A stretch of DNA of 64,000 nucleotides from Nonomuraea jabiensis (GCF_014204795.1 NZ_JACHMB010000001.1:2170001-2234000), one strand, 5' to 3'; positions 25,109-34,037 are shown, numbered from the stretch's first letter. Notes: a model not told the origin generated them from the letters alone. A program made the numbers and translations.

Positions 25109-25552
25109 TCAGTAGCCGAGCTTCCTGCGCATACGATCCAGCTCGCCCATCGCATCACCCATCATCCGGTCGAAGGCCTGCTGCGCCTCCGCGACCTTCG
25201 CCCGGGCGGTGTCCGGGTCGCCCAGGGCGCGGTCCAGCCCTCCGCCGAACGCGCCCGTCATGATCGCGGACAACTGGCGCTGGAGGTCGGCGTCGGCGTC
25301 ACGAATGGCGGCGAGGATCGCCACGGACATCTCCTGCGCGCTCATCCGCTTCGCCCTCGGATCGATGTCCAGCCGGCTCACCCCGCCCTGCGCGGTGCAC
25401 TCGACCGCGATGAGACCGTCGGCGGCCGTCGCCCGCCCGACCGCCGCCGCGACCCCTTCCTGCGCCGCGGCGAAATCGGCCACCCGCTTCTCGGAATCCC
25501 GCAGGAACGCCTCGACGTCGATGTTCGCGAAATTACCGAGGGGGTCGTCCAC
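25109..25552 (-). CDS. YbaB/EbfC-family protein
   Basis: The 147-residue protein has the YbaB pattern: a first helix, then a beta sheet (GLIAVECTAQGGVSRLDIDP), then helices (EMSVAILAAIRDADADLQRQ) and a Met-rich C-terminal helix (QQAFDRMMGDAMGELDRMRR). In actinobacteria this variant often sits beside WXG100/ESX-like genes rather than with recR. GTG 25552 is preferred because GGAGGA precedes it by six bases. The stop directly abuts the stop of the convergent membrane protein gene. Confidence 0.82.
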   Translation of the reverse strand: MDDPLGNFANIDVEAFLRDSEKRVADFAAAQEGVAAAVGRATAADGLIAVECTAQGGVSRLDIDPRAKRMSAQEMSVAILAAIRDADADLQRQLSAIMTGAFGGGLDRALGDPDTARAKVAEAQQAFDRMMGDAMGELDRMRRKLGY

Positions 25553-25588
25553 GTGCGGTCCTCCATCCACGTACGTTCTTCCGGACGG

Positions 25589-26827
25589 TCATAGCACAGC
25601 TCCGTTTCGGAGCGATTTCTTGGCGCTCGGGAGGGCGGATCGCGTCCCCCTGGCGGCACGTCGCTGGAGCACCAGCGCCCAGGCCGTGGACAGGAGCGCG
25701 AAGGCGCCGAGGGCGGCGAAACCGACCCCCGCGCTGGTGTGATCGGTGACGGCGGCCACGAGCAGCATGACGACGATGGTCGCGGCGAGCCCGCCGCCGT
25801 TGGCGAGGCCGAAGACCCGGCCTATGTCGGTACGACCGGCCCGGGCCATCAGCAGATTCCGCGAGGAGATCCTCGCCTGGCCGAAGACGAATGCCCCCAG
25901 GGGGACCAGCACGGCCAGTCCGGCGACGCCCAGCCGTCCCTGCGCGACGATGAGCAGGCTGCACGCGAGGAAGCCCACGACGGCGATGCGCAGATCGGAG
26001 TACCGCTGGGCGAACAGCCGGTATCCGGCGGCGGCGGCGAGGAAGCCGAGGCTGCCCAGGGCGTCGATGGCCCCGAAGGTGCCCGCCCCGCGATCGAGCT
26101 CGATCAGGACGTACGTGGGCAGGAGGGCGTTGAAGACGGTGACCACGACGCTGCCCTGCGCGTACAGAAGGATCAGGCTGCCCATCGGAAGCGGCGGCCG
26201 ATCCGGGCCTGCCGCCTCCACCGGCTCGGCGGCGAGCCCGCCGGCGGCTCTCGTACGGCCGGTGGCGGTCACGCACAGGGCGGAGACGGCGAACGTGGCC
26301 GCGTTGAAGACGAGCAAGGGGACGGCGCCGAAGAGCTGGACGGCGAGCCCGCCGACGGTGGCGGACAGCAGCATCCCGGCCTGAGTGGCCATCTCGTAGC
26401 GGCCGTTGAACCGGCGCAGGACGGCACCACCGGGGACCCGCTCCTTGATCAGCGCCGCGCTCGCGGGCACGAAGATCGCGCTGACCAGGGCGAGCGCGAA
26501 GTTCGCGGCGTAGATGCCGGCCTCGGCCGCACCGCCCGCGGCCAGCCACAACGGCAGGCCGAGAGCGACGATCCCGCTCACCGTGTCGCAGGCGATCCAC
26601 AGGGCGCGGCGATCCAGGCGGTCCGCGAGCCGTCCCAGGTACGGGGACAGGACGGCCTGCGGCAGCGCGACGGCGATGAACAACCAGCCCACGGCCATCA
26701 TGGTCTGCTGCTCCCTGGCCAGCAGCAGCGCCCCGGTGATGAGCTGGACGTTGTTGCCGAGCGCGGTGGTGAAGGCCGCGGCGATGAGCAGCCGCATGGT
26801 CGTGCGATGGGGGATCTGAACGGGCAT
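25589..26827 (-). CDS. MFS transporter
   Basis: The 412-residue protein has about 12 membrane segments, with YLGRLADRLDRRALWIA as the loop 2-3 motif and a long cytoplasmic loop near residue 195. It resembles MFS drug or metabolite exporters. ATG 26827 and GTG 26833 are both possible starts; GGAGA lies upstream of each. A 12-bp inverted repeat lies 17 bases before the start and is probably its operator. Confidence 0.9.
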   Translation of the reverse strand: MPVQIPHRTTMRLLIAAAFTTALGNNVQLITGALLLAREQQTMMAVGWLFIAVALPQAVLSPYLGRLADRLDRRALWIACDTVSGIVALGLPLWLAAGGAAEAGIYAANFALALVSAIFVPASAALIKERVPGGAVLRRFNGRYEMATQAGMLLSATVGGLAVQLFGAVPLLVFNAATFAVSALCVTATGRTRAAGGLAAEPVEAAGPDRPPLPMGSLILLYAQGSVVVTVFNALLPTYVLIELDRGAGTFGAIDALGSLGFLAAAAGYRLFAQRYSDLRIAVVGFLACSLLIVAQGRLGVAGLAVLVPLGAFVFGQARISSRNLLMARAGRTDIGRVFGLANGGGLAATIVVMLLVAAVTDHTSAGVGFAALGAFALLSTAWALVLQRRAARGTRSALPSAKKSLRNGAVL

Positions 26828-26843
26828 GCGCACAGTCTCCGCA

Positions 26844-26872
26844 TCTTCACTGACACCACATGTCAGTGAAGA
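26844..26872. promoter_or_regulatory. Perfect 12-bp inverted repeat before the MFS gene
   Basis: TCTTCACTGACA and TGTCAGTGAAGA flank a CCACA spacer. The modest GC content and lack of a T-run argue for a regulator site rather than a terminator. No adjacent TetR or MarR gene is present to claim it. Confidence 0.55.
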
Positions 26873-26902
26873 CGTATCTCGGCCCTGGACGCCGCAGGCG
26901 TG

Positions 26903-27697
26903 TCAGCTTCCCCCGCTCTTCCCGGGCCGGTAGTTCGGGGGTGGCACGAAGGGTGCGGTCATGCCTTGGCGGTCGTAGAGCTCGATCGTCCAGCCCGCTG
27001 ATCGGCCTTCGACCAGAGCGGCCAGCCGATCCGCCACCCCGGAGTGCGCGAGCTGGGGCACCACGTAGTGGCCGTCGCACAGTCCCAGGTCGAGGCGGGC
27101 CTTCTTGCAGCCCCACTTGGCGTCGGGACCTTTGTCGGCGACTTTCGGCGGAGTGGCGGGAAAGACGAACACGTCGAGTTGCTGCGCCTTTTCCAGCCAG
27201 CCAGGGCCGATCGCGGTGGAGCCGCCGAAGGAGCCGCCGAGGCCGGTCTTGTCGCACCGACCGCTGACCCGGCTGCCCCCGCCAGGGGCCTGGATCACGA
27301 CCAGGGCCTTGGGATCCTTGCAGAAGATCTGCCAGGACGTGTACGTACTGAGCGGTTGGAAGTCAACGGTCGTACGTCCCAGGTCGGAAGAGGAATGGGA
27401 CTTGATCACAGGAACCCTCCCGGAGGGCACCGGTCCAGAGGGATCCGGGGTCGGGGTGAGCACGACGGCCGCCGACTCCTTCTGGTGCGAGGCCGACCAC
27501 GCCCCCACCCCCAGCGGCAGCGCCAGGAGGATCACCGCCGTTCCCGCCAGTGCCGCGCCCGCAGCCACCCTGCGTCGTCTGATCCGGCGCCCCCGTCGCA
27601 TGATCTCGGGCAGGTCGGCGTGAGCCCGCTCCACGTGCTCGGTCAGCGCGGCGCGCAGCTCGTCCTCGGCGTAGGAGCGCTCGGTGTGGGCCATCAT
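26903..27697 (-). CDS. Membrane protein paired with the SigE-family sigma factor (possible anti-sigma or sensor)
   Basis: The 264-residue protein has a cytoplasmic N-terminal helix region (about 1-45), one membrane helix (about 48-70, VAAGAALAGTAVILLALPLG) and an extracytoplasmic domain of about 190 residues with four cysteines. There is no zinc-type HxxxCxxC anti-sigma motif. It is coupled to the sigma gene: its ATG 27697 overlaps the sigma stop. This is the usual place for a regulator of the sigma factor, but that role is inference. Confidence 0.75.
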   Translation of the reverse strand: MMAHTERSYAEDELRAALTEHVERAHADLPEIMRRGRRIRRRRVAAGAALAGTAVILLALPLGVGAWSASHQKESAAVVLTPTPDPSGPVPSGRVPVIKSHSSSDLGRTTVDFQPLSTYTSWQIFCKDPKALVVIQAPGGGSRVSGRCDKTGLGGSFGGSTAIGPGWLEKAQQLDVFVFPATPPKVADKGPDAKWGCKKARLDLGLCDGHYVVPQLAHSGVADRLAALVEGRSAGWTIELYDRQGMTAPFVPPPNYRPGKSGGS

Positions 27698-28182
27698 TTG
27701 GTTCCCTCTATCTGGAGTTCCGACTGCACACGAAGACGCTTGAGCGCGCGCGTCAGCTGTGTCTTCACCGTTCCGAGAGAGCAGCCGAGCGCGTCGGCGC
27801 ATTGCATGAGGGTGAGCTCCTCGTAGTAGTGCAGGACGATGATCGCGCGCTGCCGGTCGGACAGACCGGCGACCGCCTCCCGGAGTTCCTGCCACCGTCC
27901 GACCTCGTTGGTGAAGTCGCGCGGGTCGGCCCGGTCGGGCAGCTGCGGCGCGGGTAGTTCAGCCCGCCATTTCCGCCGCCACCAGGAGGTATGGGTGTTG
28001 ACGATGATCCGGTGCACGTACCGGTCGGGGTCGCCCTCGATGCGTTTCCACGCCACCCATGCCTTGGCCAGAGCGGTCTGCACGAGGTCCTCGGCAGTCG
28101 CCCGATTGCCCGTGAGCAGGTACGCCGTGTGTTTCAGGCGTTCGTAGCGCGCTGCCACGTACGCGTCGAACTGCTCGTGCAT
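27694..28182 (-). CDS. SigE-family ECF-type RNA polymerase sigma factor
   Basis: The 162-residue protein has region 2 (LKHTAYLLTGNRATAEDLVQ, then TALAKAWVAW) and region 4 (GLSDRQRAIIVLHYYEELTL, then GCSLGTVKTQLTRALKRLR). Both are typical of actinobacterial SigE-family sigma-70 factors. It is followed, with overlapping stop and start, by a membrane protein. The promoters it reads and its signal are unknown. Confidence 0.94.
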   Translation of the reverse strand: MHEQFDAYVAARYERLKHTAYLLTGNRATAEDLVQTALAKAWVAWKRIEGDPDRYVHRIIVNTHTSWWRRKWRAELPAPQLPDRADPRDFTNEVGRWQELREAVAGLSDRQRAIIVLHYYEELTLMQCADALGCSLGTVKTQLTRALKRLRVQSELQIEGTK

Positions 28183-28275
28183 CCACTCTCCTGTCGCAGT
28201 GCCTCACTGACATTGACTTCATGAGAGCGGCAAGTGGATGACACCCCGCGGGGCCTGTGAGTCGCCGGTCGTTCC

Positions 28276-29028
28276 TCACCCATCTGCGACGAGGCGGGCC
28301 AGGGGTGCGGTGGGCAGGGCGATCCAGCCTTCCGTGGTCGCCGCTCCCGCCTGCTCCTCCGTCGGTACGGTGACCAGGCCGAGGGCGGCGGCGCGGGCGG
28401 CGAGGGCCGACACGACGGCGTCGGTGGCGTGGTCCGAGGTCCGGCAGAGGGGCTCGTGTTCGCCCAGGTCCAGCCATGGCGCCGCCTCCTGGAGCCGGTC
28501 CACGAGGTGGCCCAGCGCGGCGAGGTTGGCAGCGCGCTTGTATCCCCGGTACGGCAGCCCCCACCGCTTCAGGCAGGCCGCGGGGTAGATCTCCACGACG
28601 GCCCCGGTGCCGCGCCGGTCGACCGGCCGGCCCCTTCGTGCGAGCTCGGCCAGGAGGGCGGCGCAGCGCATGGTGGCGTGGGCGATGCGGTCGGCCGACA
28701 CGCTCAGCGGGGTCAGGCCGGTCTCCTGGTGTACGACCTGGTCGGTGACCCGCAGCGCGAGATCGCGGCGCCAGGCCCGGCCCGCCAGGCCCGGCGGCAC
28801 CTGGACGTGGCCGGCGCGGTGGGCGGTGACGAAGTCGACGAACCGGTCGGGCCAGCCGAACGGGCAGTCGATCCCCGCCTTGTCCGCGGCCATGGCCGCC
28901 TCGACGATCAGGGCGTCGTCCGCCCCGGCCACCACCCTGACGAGGCGCGCCCGTCCGGTCGGCCAGTCGAGCCAGGCCACCGCGGTCCGCACCGCCTCCG
29001 CGGCGAGATCGACGCCGACCGTCACCAT
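28276..29028 (-). CDS. DUF429 family protein
   Basis: This 250-residue protein begins MVTVGVDLAAEAVRTAVAWL and has GIDCPFGWPDRFVDF near residue 52, GAVVEIYPAACLKRWGL near 140 and SDHATDAVVSALAARA near 195. These are the acidic strand motifs of DUF429, a family with an RNase H-like (predicted nuclease) fold. Biochemical function has not been firmly shown. It lies eight bases after the TetR gene on the same strand, so the two are probably co-transcribed. Confidence 0.85.
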   Translation of the reverse strand: MVTVGVDLAAEAVRTAVAWLDWPTGRARLVRVVAGADDALIVEAAMAADKAGIDCPFGWPDRFVDFVTAHRAGHVQVPPGLAGRAWRRDLALRVTDQVVHQETGLTPLSVSADRIAHATMRCAALLAELARRGRPVDRRGTGAVVEIYPAACLKRWGLPYRGYKRAANLAALGHLVDRLQEAAPWLDLGEHEPLCRTSDHATDAVVSALAARAAALGLVTVPTEEQAGAATTEGWIALPTAPLARLVADG

Positions 29029-29036
29029 CCGCGGGC

Positions 29037-29714
29037 TCAGTCCTCTCTGAGCGTGGGCAGGCCCGCGGCGAGGGCCTTGAGGGCACGGGTGAGGGTGGGG
29101 AGGAAGTCGGGGCAGGTCGCGGCGATGACGGGGTCCTGGGCATACAGCTCGGCCAGCGTGGGCGAGGGGTGCGCGATGGGATAGAGGATCCCGGCGAAGG
29201 CGGTGGCGACCGAGACCAGCTCCCTCCCTTCGCCGACCGTCAGGCCCGTGGCCCGGGCGACCTGTGCGCCCAGGTCGGCGATGACGGCCAGGATGGCGCG
29301 TTTGAACGTGCGGGCCGCCTCGATGGAGACGTTGTGTTCCAGGGTCGTGGCGGTCTGGCTGAGGATGTCGCACAGGAGCGGCCGGTCCGCGAGCGTTTCC
29401 GCGAGCGCCGCAACGACATGGTCCGATGACGCTTCAAGACGGGCGGCATCGTCTGGCGCGGCTTCGAGGCGGGTGGTGACGGCCTCCGCCCACTGGTGCC
29501 ACTCCTCGGTGGCCAGGATGAGGTAGATCTCCTCGCGAGTCCCGAAATATCGCATGATGTTGGACTTCGCCAGCCCAACAGCCTCCGCGACCGCCCCCAA
29601 GCTGACGTTCCGAACCCCGGACGCCACGGCGAGATCGCGGGCGGCCGCGAGGATCTCCTCGCGCCGCTGCTGCTTGTGCTCCGGCCGCCTGGCCCGGACG
29701 AATGCCCGCTTCAT
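29037..29714 (-). CDS. TetR-family regulator, divergent from the aldehyde oxidoreductase operon
   Basis: The 225-residue protein has a TetR helix-turn-helix (EEILAAARDLAVASG, then SLGAVAEAVGLAKSNIMRYF) and a helical ligand domain. ATG 29714 is chosen because GGAG lies six bases upstream; an in-frame ATG at 29729 is weaker. It faces the molybdenum oxidoreductase operon, with an inverted repeat in the 102-bp gap. An aldehyde or aromatic effector is likely only by context. Confidence 0.92.
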   Translation of the reverse strand: MKRAFVRARRPEHKQQRREEILAAARDLAVASGVRNVSLGAVAEAVGLAKSNIMRYFGTREEIYLILATEEWHQWAEAVTTRLEAAPDDAARLEASSDHVVAALAETLADRPLLCDILSQTATTLEHNVSIEAARTFKRAILAVIADLGAQVARATGLTVGEGRELVSVATAFAGILYPIAHPSPTLAELYAQDPVIAATCPDFLPTLTRALKALAAGLPTLRED

Positions 29715-29770
29715 GTCGGGCTCCAGCATAGGTGACCAGACTTTAGAGGACGACGTTCTCTTGTTAAGGA

Positions 29771-29784
29771 AACAGCGTTCTGTT
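29771..29784. promoter_or_regulatory. Inverted repeat, candidate TetR operator
   Basis: AACAG, CGTT, CTGTT form a palindrome in the divergent gap. The word CGTTCT also occurs as a direct repeat at 29754 and 29776, 22 bp apart. Either could be the TetR binding site controlling both directions. Confidence 0.5.
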
Positions 29785-29816
29785 AGCGTCGGCATCCTAC
29801 GGACGGGAGGAAGCGT

Positions 29817-30329
29817 GTGACCGAGATACGCATGCGGGTGAACGGCGTCACCCGGACCCTCGACATCGAGCCGTGGGTCAGCCTGCTCGACGCGCTGCGC
29901 GACCACCTCGCGCTGACCGGCCCGAAGAAGGGCTGCGACCAGGGCGCTTGCGGCGCGTGCACGGTTCTCGCGGACGGGGTGCGGATCAACGCGTGCCTGG
30001 CCCTGGCCGTGCAGTACGCGGACAAGGAGATCACCACGATCGAGGGGATCGCGAAGGGCGAGCAGGGCACGCACCCGATGCAGGAGGCGTTCGTGCGCCA
30101 TGACGGGTTCCAGTGCGGTTACTGCACCTCGGGCCAGATCTGCTCGGCTGTCGCCATGCTGACCGAGTACGCCGCCGGCATGCCCAGTGCCGTCACCCCC
30201 ACGACAGAGCGCATCGAGCTGACCGACGACGAGATCAGGGAGCGCATGAGCGGGAATCTGTGCCGGTGCGGCGCCTACAACGGCATCCTCGACGCCATCA
30301 AGGACGTCGCCGCCCAGGAGGCGCCATGA
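29817..30329 (+). CDS. Molybdenum aldehyde oxidoreductase, [2Fe-2S] small subunit (PaoA-like)
   Basis: The 170-residue protein holds eight cysteines in the xanthine oxidase family pattern: [13 protein letters not shown] and a further Cys (plant-type [2Fe-2S]), then [10 protein letters not shown] and [10 protein letters not shown] (second cluster). E. coli PaoA carries a Tat signal; none is present here, so this complex should be cytoplasmic. GGGAGG lies six bases before GTG 29817. It passes electrons from the molybdenum site to the FAD subunit. Confidence 0.94.
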   Translation: MTEIRMRVNGVTRTLDIEPWVSLLDALRDHLALTGPKKGCDQGACGACTVLADGVRINACLALAVQYADKEITTIEGIAKGEQGTHPMQEAFVRHDGFQCGYCTSGQICSAVAMLTEYAAGMPSAVTPTTERIELTDDEIRERMSGNLCRCGAYNGILDAIKDVAAQEAP

Positions 30330-31297
30330 AGCCGTTCGCGTACGTGAAGCCGCTCGACGTCGACGAGGCCCTGCGAGCCGCCGGCCCCGCCGTCAAGTTC
30401 CTGGGCGGCGGGACGAACCTGGTCGACCTCATGCGCGAGGGCATCGAACGCGCCGAAACCCTGGTCGACCTCACCGGCCTGCCGCTCGACGAGGTGGACG
30501 AGCTGCCCGGCGGCGGCCTGCGGATCGGCGCGCTGGTACGCAACAGCGCGCTCGCCGCCGACCGCCGCGTCCGCGCCCGCTACCCGGTCCTGTCGCAGGC
30601 CGTGCTCGCCGGCGCCTCCCCCCAGCTGCGCAACATGGCCACCGTCGGCGGCAACCTGCTGCAACGGACCCGCTGCCGCTACTTCTACGACCAGGCGCAC
30701 GCCTGCAACAAGCGCGAGCCGGGCAGCGGCTGCGACGCGCTCGGCGGGTTCACCCGCGGGCACGCGGTCCTGGGCGTGAGCGAGAGCTGCATCGCCGCGC
30801 ACCCGTCCGACATGTGCGTGGCGCTGGCCGCCCTGGACGCCACGGTCGAGGTGCGGAGCGTACGCGGCACGCGGCGGATCCCCCTGGCCGACTTCCACCT
30901 GCTGCCGGGCGACACGCCGCAGGTCGAGACCGCGCTGGCCGACGACGAGCTGGTCACGGCGGTCGAGCTGCCGCCCGCGCCGGTCGCGGCCAACTCCCGT
31001 TACCGCAAGGTGCGGGACCGGGCGTCGTACGCGTTCGCCCTGGTCTCGGTGGCGGCGGCGCTGGAGGTGCGGGACGGGACCGTGACGGCGGCCCGCCTGG
31101 CGCTGGGCGGCGTCGCGACCAAGCCGTGGCGGGCGTACGAGGCCGAGCGGGTCCTGGTCGGCGGCCCGGCGACCGAGGAGGCGTTCGGCCGCGCGGCCGA
31201 GGCCGAGCTGGCGCCCGCGACGGTCCGGCCGGGCAACGCGTTCAAGGTGGACCTGGCCAGGGCCACGATCGTGGCGACGCTGAGGGAGCTGGCATGA
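30326..31297 (+). CDS. Molybdenum aldehyde oxidoreductase, FAD subunit with extra Cys cluster (PaoB-like)
   Basis: The 323-residue FAD-binding subunit has [12 protein letters not shown] near residue 25 and [15 protein letters not shown] near 107. An insertion with four cysteines follows ([31 protein letters not shown]). E. coli PaoB has the same arrangement and binds a [4Fe-4S] cluster there; ordinary xanthine dehydrogenases lack it. It overlaps the small subunit by ATGA and leads into a duplicated start region before the large subunit. Confidence 0.93.
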   Translation: MKPFAYVKPLDVDEALRAAGPAVKFLGGGTNLVDLMREGIERAETLVDLTGLPLDEVDELPGGGLRIGALVRNSALAADRRVRARYPVLSQAVLAGASPQLRNMATVGGNLLQRTRCRYFYDQAHACNKREPGSGCDALGGFTRGHAVLGVSESCIAAHPSDMCVALAALDATVEVRSVRGTRRIPLADFHLLPGDTPQVETALADDELVTAVELPPAPVAANSRYRKVRDRASYAFALVSVAAALEVRDGTVTAARLALGGVATKPWRAYEAERVLVGGPATEEAFGRAAEAELAPATVRPGNAFKVDLARATIVATLRELA

Positions 31298-31340
31298 CCA
31301 TCAAGACGCCAAGGGAGCCGGCATGAGCATCAAGTACGTC
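31283..31340 (+). repeat. Tandem duplication of a stop/start junction, 29-bp unit
   Basis: AGGGAGCTGGCATGACC at 31283 and AGGGAGCCGGCATGAGC at 31312 start two copies that match at 21 of their first 23 bases. Each copy carries its own ribosome-binding site and ATG. Confidence 0.85.
31294..31326 (+). CDS. Minicistron (10 codons) between FAD and molybdenum subunits
   Basis: [10 protein letters not shown] starts on the ATGA that stops the FAD subunit and ends on the ATGA that starts the large subunit. Its head copies the large-subunit start (MSIK) and its tail copies the FAD-subunit end (LRELA). Confidence 0.45.
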   Translation: MTIKTPREPA

Positions 31341-33557
31341 GGCCGCCCCGTCGACCGGCTCGACAGCCGGGCCAAGACCACCGGCCAGGCCCGTTTCGCG
31401 GCCGAGCACCCGTACCCGGACCTCGCCCACGCCGCGCTCGTGCACTCCACGATCGCCCGGGGCCGCATCACCGCCGTCGACGCGGACGCGGCCCGCGCGG
31501 TGAAGGGCGTGATCGAGGTCCTCACCCACGAGAACGCCCCCGCCATGAAGCCCGCGCCCTCCCGGAGCCTGCTGAACCCCAGCACGATGGTCATCGGGAC
31601 GTCGGTCAACTACCTGGCCACGGACGAGGTGCACTGGAACGGCCAGCCCGTGGCCGTCGTGGTGGCCGAGTCGCCGGAGGCCGCGCGGCACGCGGCGGGC
31701 CTGGTGCGGGTCGCGTACGAGGAGCTGCCCGCCGTGGTGGACTTCGCGGCCGAGGAGCCGAACGCCACCCCGCAGAAGGGCAACGCGCTGATGCCGGCGG
31801 CCGCGAGCAAGGGGGACGCGGAGGCGGCGCTGGCGGCCGCGGCGGTCTCGGTGGACCTGCGCTTCACCACGCCGCCGCACAACCACAACGCGATCGAGCC
31901 GCACGCGACGACCGCCGTGTGGGACGGCGACCGCCTGACCGTCCACGAGAGCACGCAGAGCATCTCGTGGCTGCGCAGCCATCTCGCGCAGCGGTTCGGC
32001 GTTCCCCAGCGGGACGTCCGCGTGCTGTCCCCTTACGTGGGCGGCGGGTTCGGCGGCAAGGGGTCGGTGTGGGCGGGCACGCTGCTCGCCGTGCTGGCCG
32101 CCCGGGCCACCAGGCGCCCGGTACGGCTGGCGCTCACCCGGGCGGCCGTCTACCACACGGTCGGCGGCCGGACCCCGAGCACCCAGCGGGTCGCGCTGGG
32201 CGCGGAATCCAGCGGGAAGCTGACCGCGCTGATCCACACCAGCGTCGCCAGGACGGGCCGGGTCGGCGGTGGTGGCGAGCAGATCACCTCGGCCTCCCGG
32301 CACCTGTACGACTCCCCGAACATCCGCCTGAGCCAGAGCCTCGTCGAGCTGGACCTGGTCTCCAACACGTTCATGCGGGCCCCGGGCGAGTCCATCGGCA
32401 CCTTCGCCCTGGAGTCGGCCGTGGACGAGCTGGCCTGCGAGCTGGGCATGGACCCGATCGAGCTGCGGATGCTCAACGAGCCGGCGCGCAACCCGATCGA
32501 CGGCAAGCGGTTCGCGCACCGCATGTTGCGCGAGGCGTACGAGGTGGGGGCGGAGCGGTTCGGGTGGCGCGAGCGCGATCCGCGGCCCGGCTCGATGCGC
32601 GACGGGCGGTGGCTGGTCGGCATGGGGGTGGCGTCGGCGTACCATCCGGCGTTCCAGCTCCCGGCGAGCGTCACCGTGCGGCTGGGCGCGGACGGCGGGG
32701 TCGTGGTGCGGTGCGGCCTGCACGAGATCGGCGTGGGCGCGGCCACCGTGCAGGCGCAGATCGCCGCGGACGAGCTGGGGGTGCCGCTGGAGTCGGTACG
32801 CGTCGAGATCGGCGACTCCGAGCTCCCCGACGGCCCGATGGCGGGCGGCTCCGGGCAGACGGCGAGCGCGGCGGCGAGCGTGCTGGAGGCCTGCCGCAAG
32901 CTGCGGCGTTCCGCCCTCGACCTGGCGCGCAAGTCGCCGGATTCCCCGCTGCGCGGCGTGCGCGATCCGCAGGCCCGCGACGGCGGGCTCTACCAGGGCT
33001 CCAGAGGCGAGACATATGCGGCGATCCTGACCCGGGCGGGCCGTGACCACCTGGAGGCCGCGGCCGGCGGCGGCATGCTGCGGTTCATGGCGAAGACCGT
33101 GCGCGACCGCAGCCGGTGGGTGAAGGCCGCGAGCGGGGCGCACTTCTGCGAGGTGCGGGTGGATCGCGACACGGGCGAGGTACGGGTCTCGCGCTGGACG
33201 GGCGTGTTCGACGTCGGCACCGTGATCAACGCGAAGACGGTGGCCAGCCAGCTGCGCGGGGGCATCGTGATGGGCCTCGGCCTGGCGCTGACGGAGGAGA
33301 CGCTGGTCGATCCGCGCACCGGGCGGATCGTCAACGCGAGCCTGGCCGACTACCACGTGCCCGTGCACGCCGACGTCCCGCGCATCGACGTGCACTGCCT
33401 GGACGAGCCCGACCCGACGATGCCGCTGGGGCTGGTCGGGGTGGGCGAGGTGAGCATCACGGGCGTGGGCGCGGCCGTGGCCAACGCCGTGCGCCACGCC
33501 ACGGGCAAGCGGGTCACGGATCTGCCGATCACGCTCGATAAGCTGCTGCCTCTCTGA
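31323..33557 (+). CDS. Molybdenum aldehyde oxidoreductase, molybdopterin subunit (PaoC-like)
   Basis: The 744-residue catalytic subunit binds molybdenum-cytosine dinucleotide cofactor. Visible marks are GGGFGGKGSVWAGTL near residue 240, FMRAPGESIG near 350, and near the C terminus GLVGVGEVSITGVGAAVA, which carries the catalytic Glu. With the [2Fe-2S] and FAD/[4Fe-4S] subunits it should oxidise aldehydes, perhaps aromatic, to acids. No XdhC/PaoD chaperone gene is visible downstream. Confidence 0.94.
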   Translation: MSIKYVGRPVDRLDSRAKTTGQARFAAEHPYPDLAHAALVHSTIARGRITAVDADAARAVKGVIEVLTHENAPAMKPAPSRSLLNPSTMVIGTSVNYLATDEVHWNGQPVAVVVAESPEAARHAAGLVRVAYEELPAVVDFAAEEPNATPQKGNALMPAAASKGDAEAALAAAAVSVDLRFTTPPHNHNAIEPHATTAVWDGDRLTVHESTQSISWLRSHLAQRFGVPQRDVRVLSPYVGGGFGGKGSVWAGTLLAVLAARATRRPVRLALTRAAVYHTVGGRTPSTQRVALGAESSGKLTALIHTSVARTGRVGGGGEQITSASRHLYDSPNIRLSQSLVELDLVSNTFMRAPGESIGTFALESAVDELACELGMDPIELRMLNEPARNPIDGKRFAHRMLREAYEVGAERFGWRERDPRPGSMRDGRWLVGMGVASAYHPAFQLPASVTVRLGADGGVVVRCGLHEIGVGAATVQAQIAADELGVPLESVRVEIGDSELPDGPMAGGSGQTASAAASVLEACRKLRRSALDLARKSPDSPLRGVRDPQARDGGLYQGSRGETYAAILTRAGRDHLEAAAGGGMLRFMAKTVRDRSRWVKAASGAHFCEVRVDRDTGEVRVSRWTGVFDVGTVINAKTVASQLRGGIVMGLGLALTEETLVDPRTGRIVNASLADYHVPVHADVPRIDVHCLDEPDPTMPLGLVGVGEVSITGVGAAVANAVRHATGKRVTDLPITLDKLLPL

Positions 33558-33578
33558 AGCAGTGCCGAGGAGGCGATC

Positions 33579-34037
33579 ATGTCCCGCCCGCCCGTCCCGC
33601 CGTTCACCGAGGAGACCGCGCGCGTCAAGGTGCAGGCCGCCGAGGACGCCTGGAACACCTGCGACCCCGACCGCGTCGCGCTCGCGTACACGGAGGACTC
33701 GGTGTGGCGCAACCGCGACGAGTTCTGTACCGGCCGCGACGAGATCAGGGAGTTCCTGCGCCGCAAGTGGGCGCGGGAGCTGGACTACGCCCTGCGCAAG
33801 GAGCTGTGGGGCGTGCTGGGCAACCGCATCGCGGTCCGGTTCCAGTACGAGTGCCGCGACGCCTCCGGGCAGTGGTGGCGCAGCTACGGCAACGAGCAGT
33901 GGGAGTTCGACGAGTCGGGGCTGATGCGGCGCAGGGAGGCGAGCATCAACGACGTGCGCATCGAGGAGAGCGAGCGCCGCATCTTCGGGCCGCGCGGCGA
34001 CGACGAGCGAGGCGTGGACGTGCTGCCGCTCAGATGA
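33579..34037 (+). CDS. DUF1348 family protein, NTF2-like fold
   Basis: The 152-residue protein has the DUF1348 pattern: [20 protein letters not shown] near the start, then [24 protein letters not shown], and [13 protein letters not shown] near residue 110. The fold is NTF2/SnoaL-like; no reaction is assigned. GAGGAGG precedes the start. It follows the oxidoreductase by 21 bases and may share its transcript. It overlaps the convergent transporter gene by eight bases. Confidence 0.9.
   Translation: MSRPPVPPFTEETARVKVQAAEDAWNTCDPDRVALAYTEDSVWRNRDEFCTGRDEIREFLRRKWARELDYALRKELWGVLGNRIAVRFQYECRDASGQWWRSYGNEQWEFDESGLMRRREASINDVRIEESERRIFGPRGDDERGVDVLPLR

Noticed and set aside
29781-29794. TGTTAGCGTCGGCA before the oxidoreductase operon as a fourth copy of the sugar-locus operator
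   Set aside because: Only the left half-site matches; the right half does not, and a better TetR-type repeat overlaps it.
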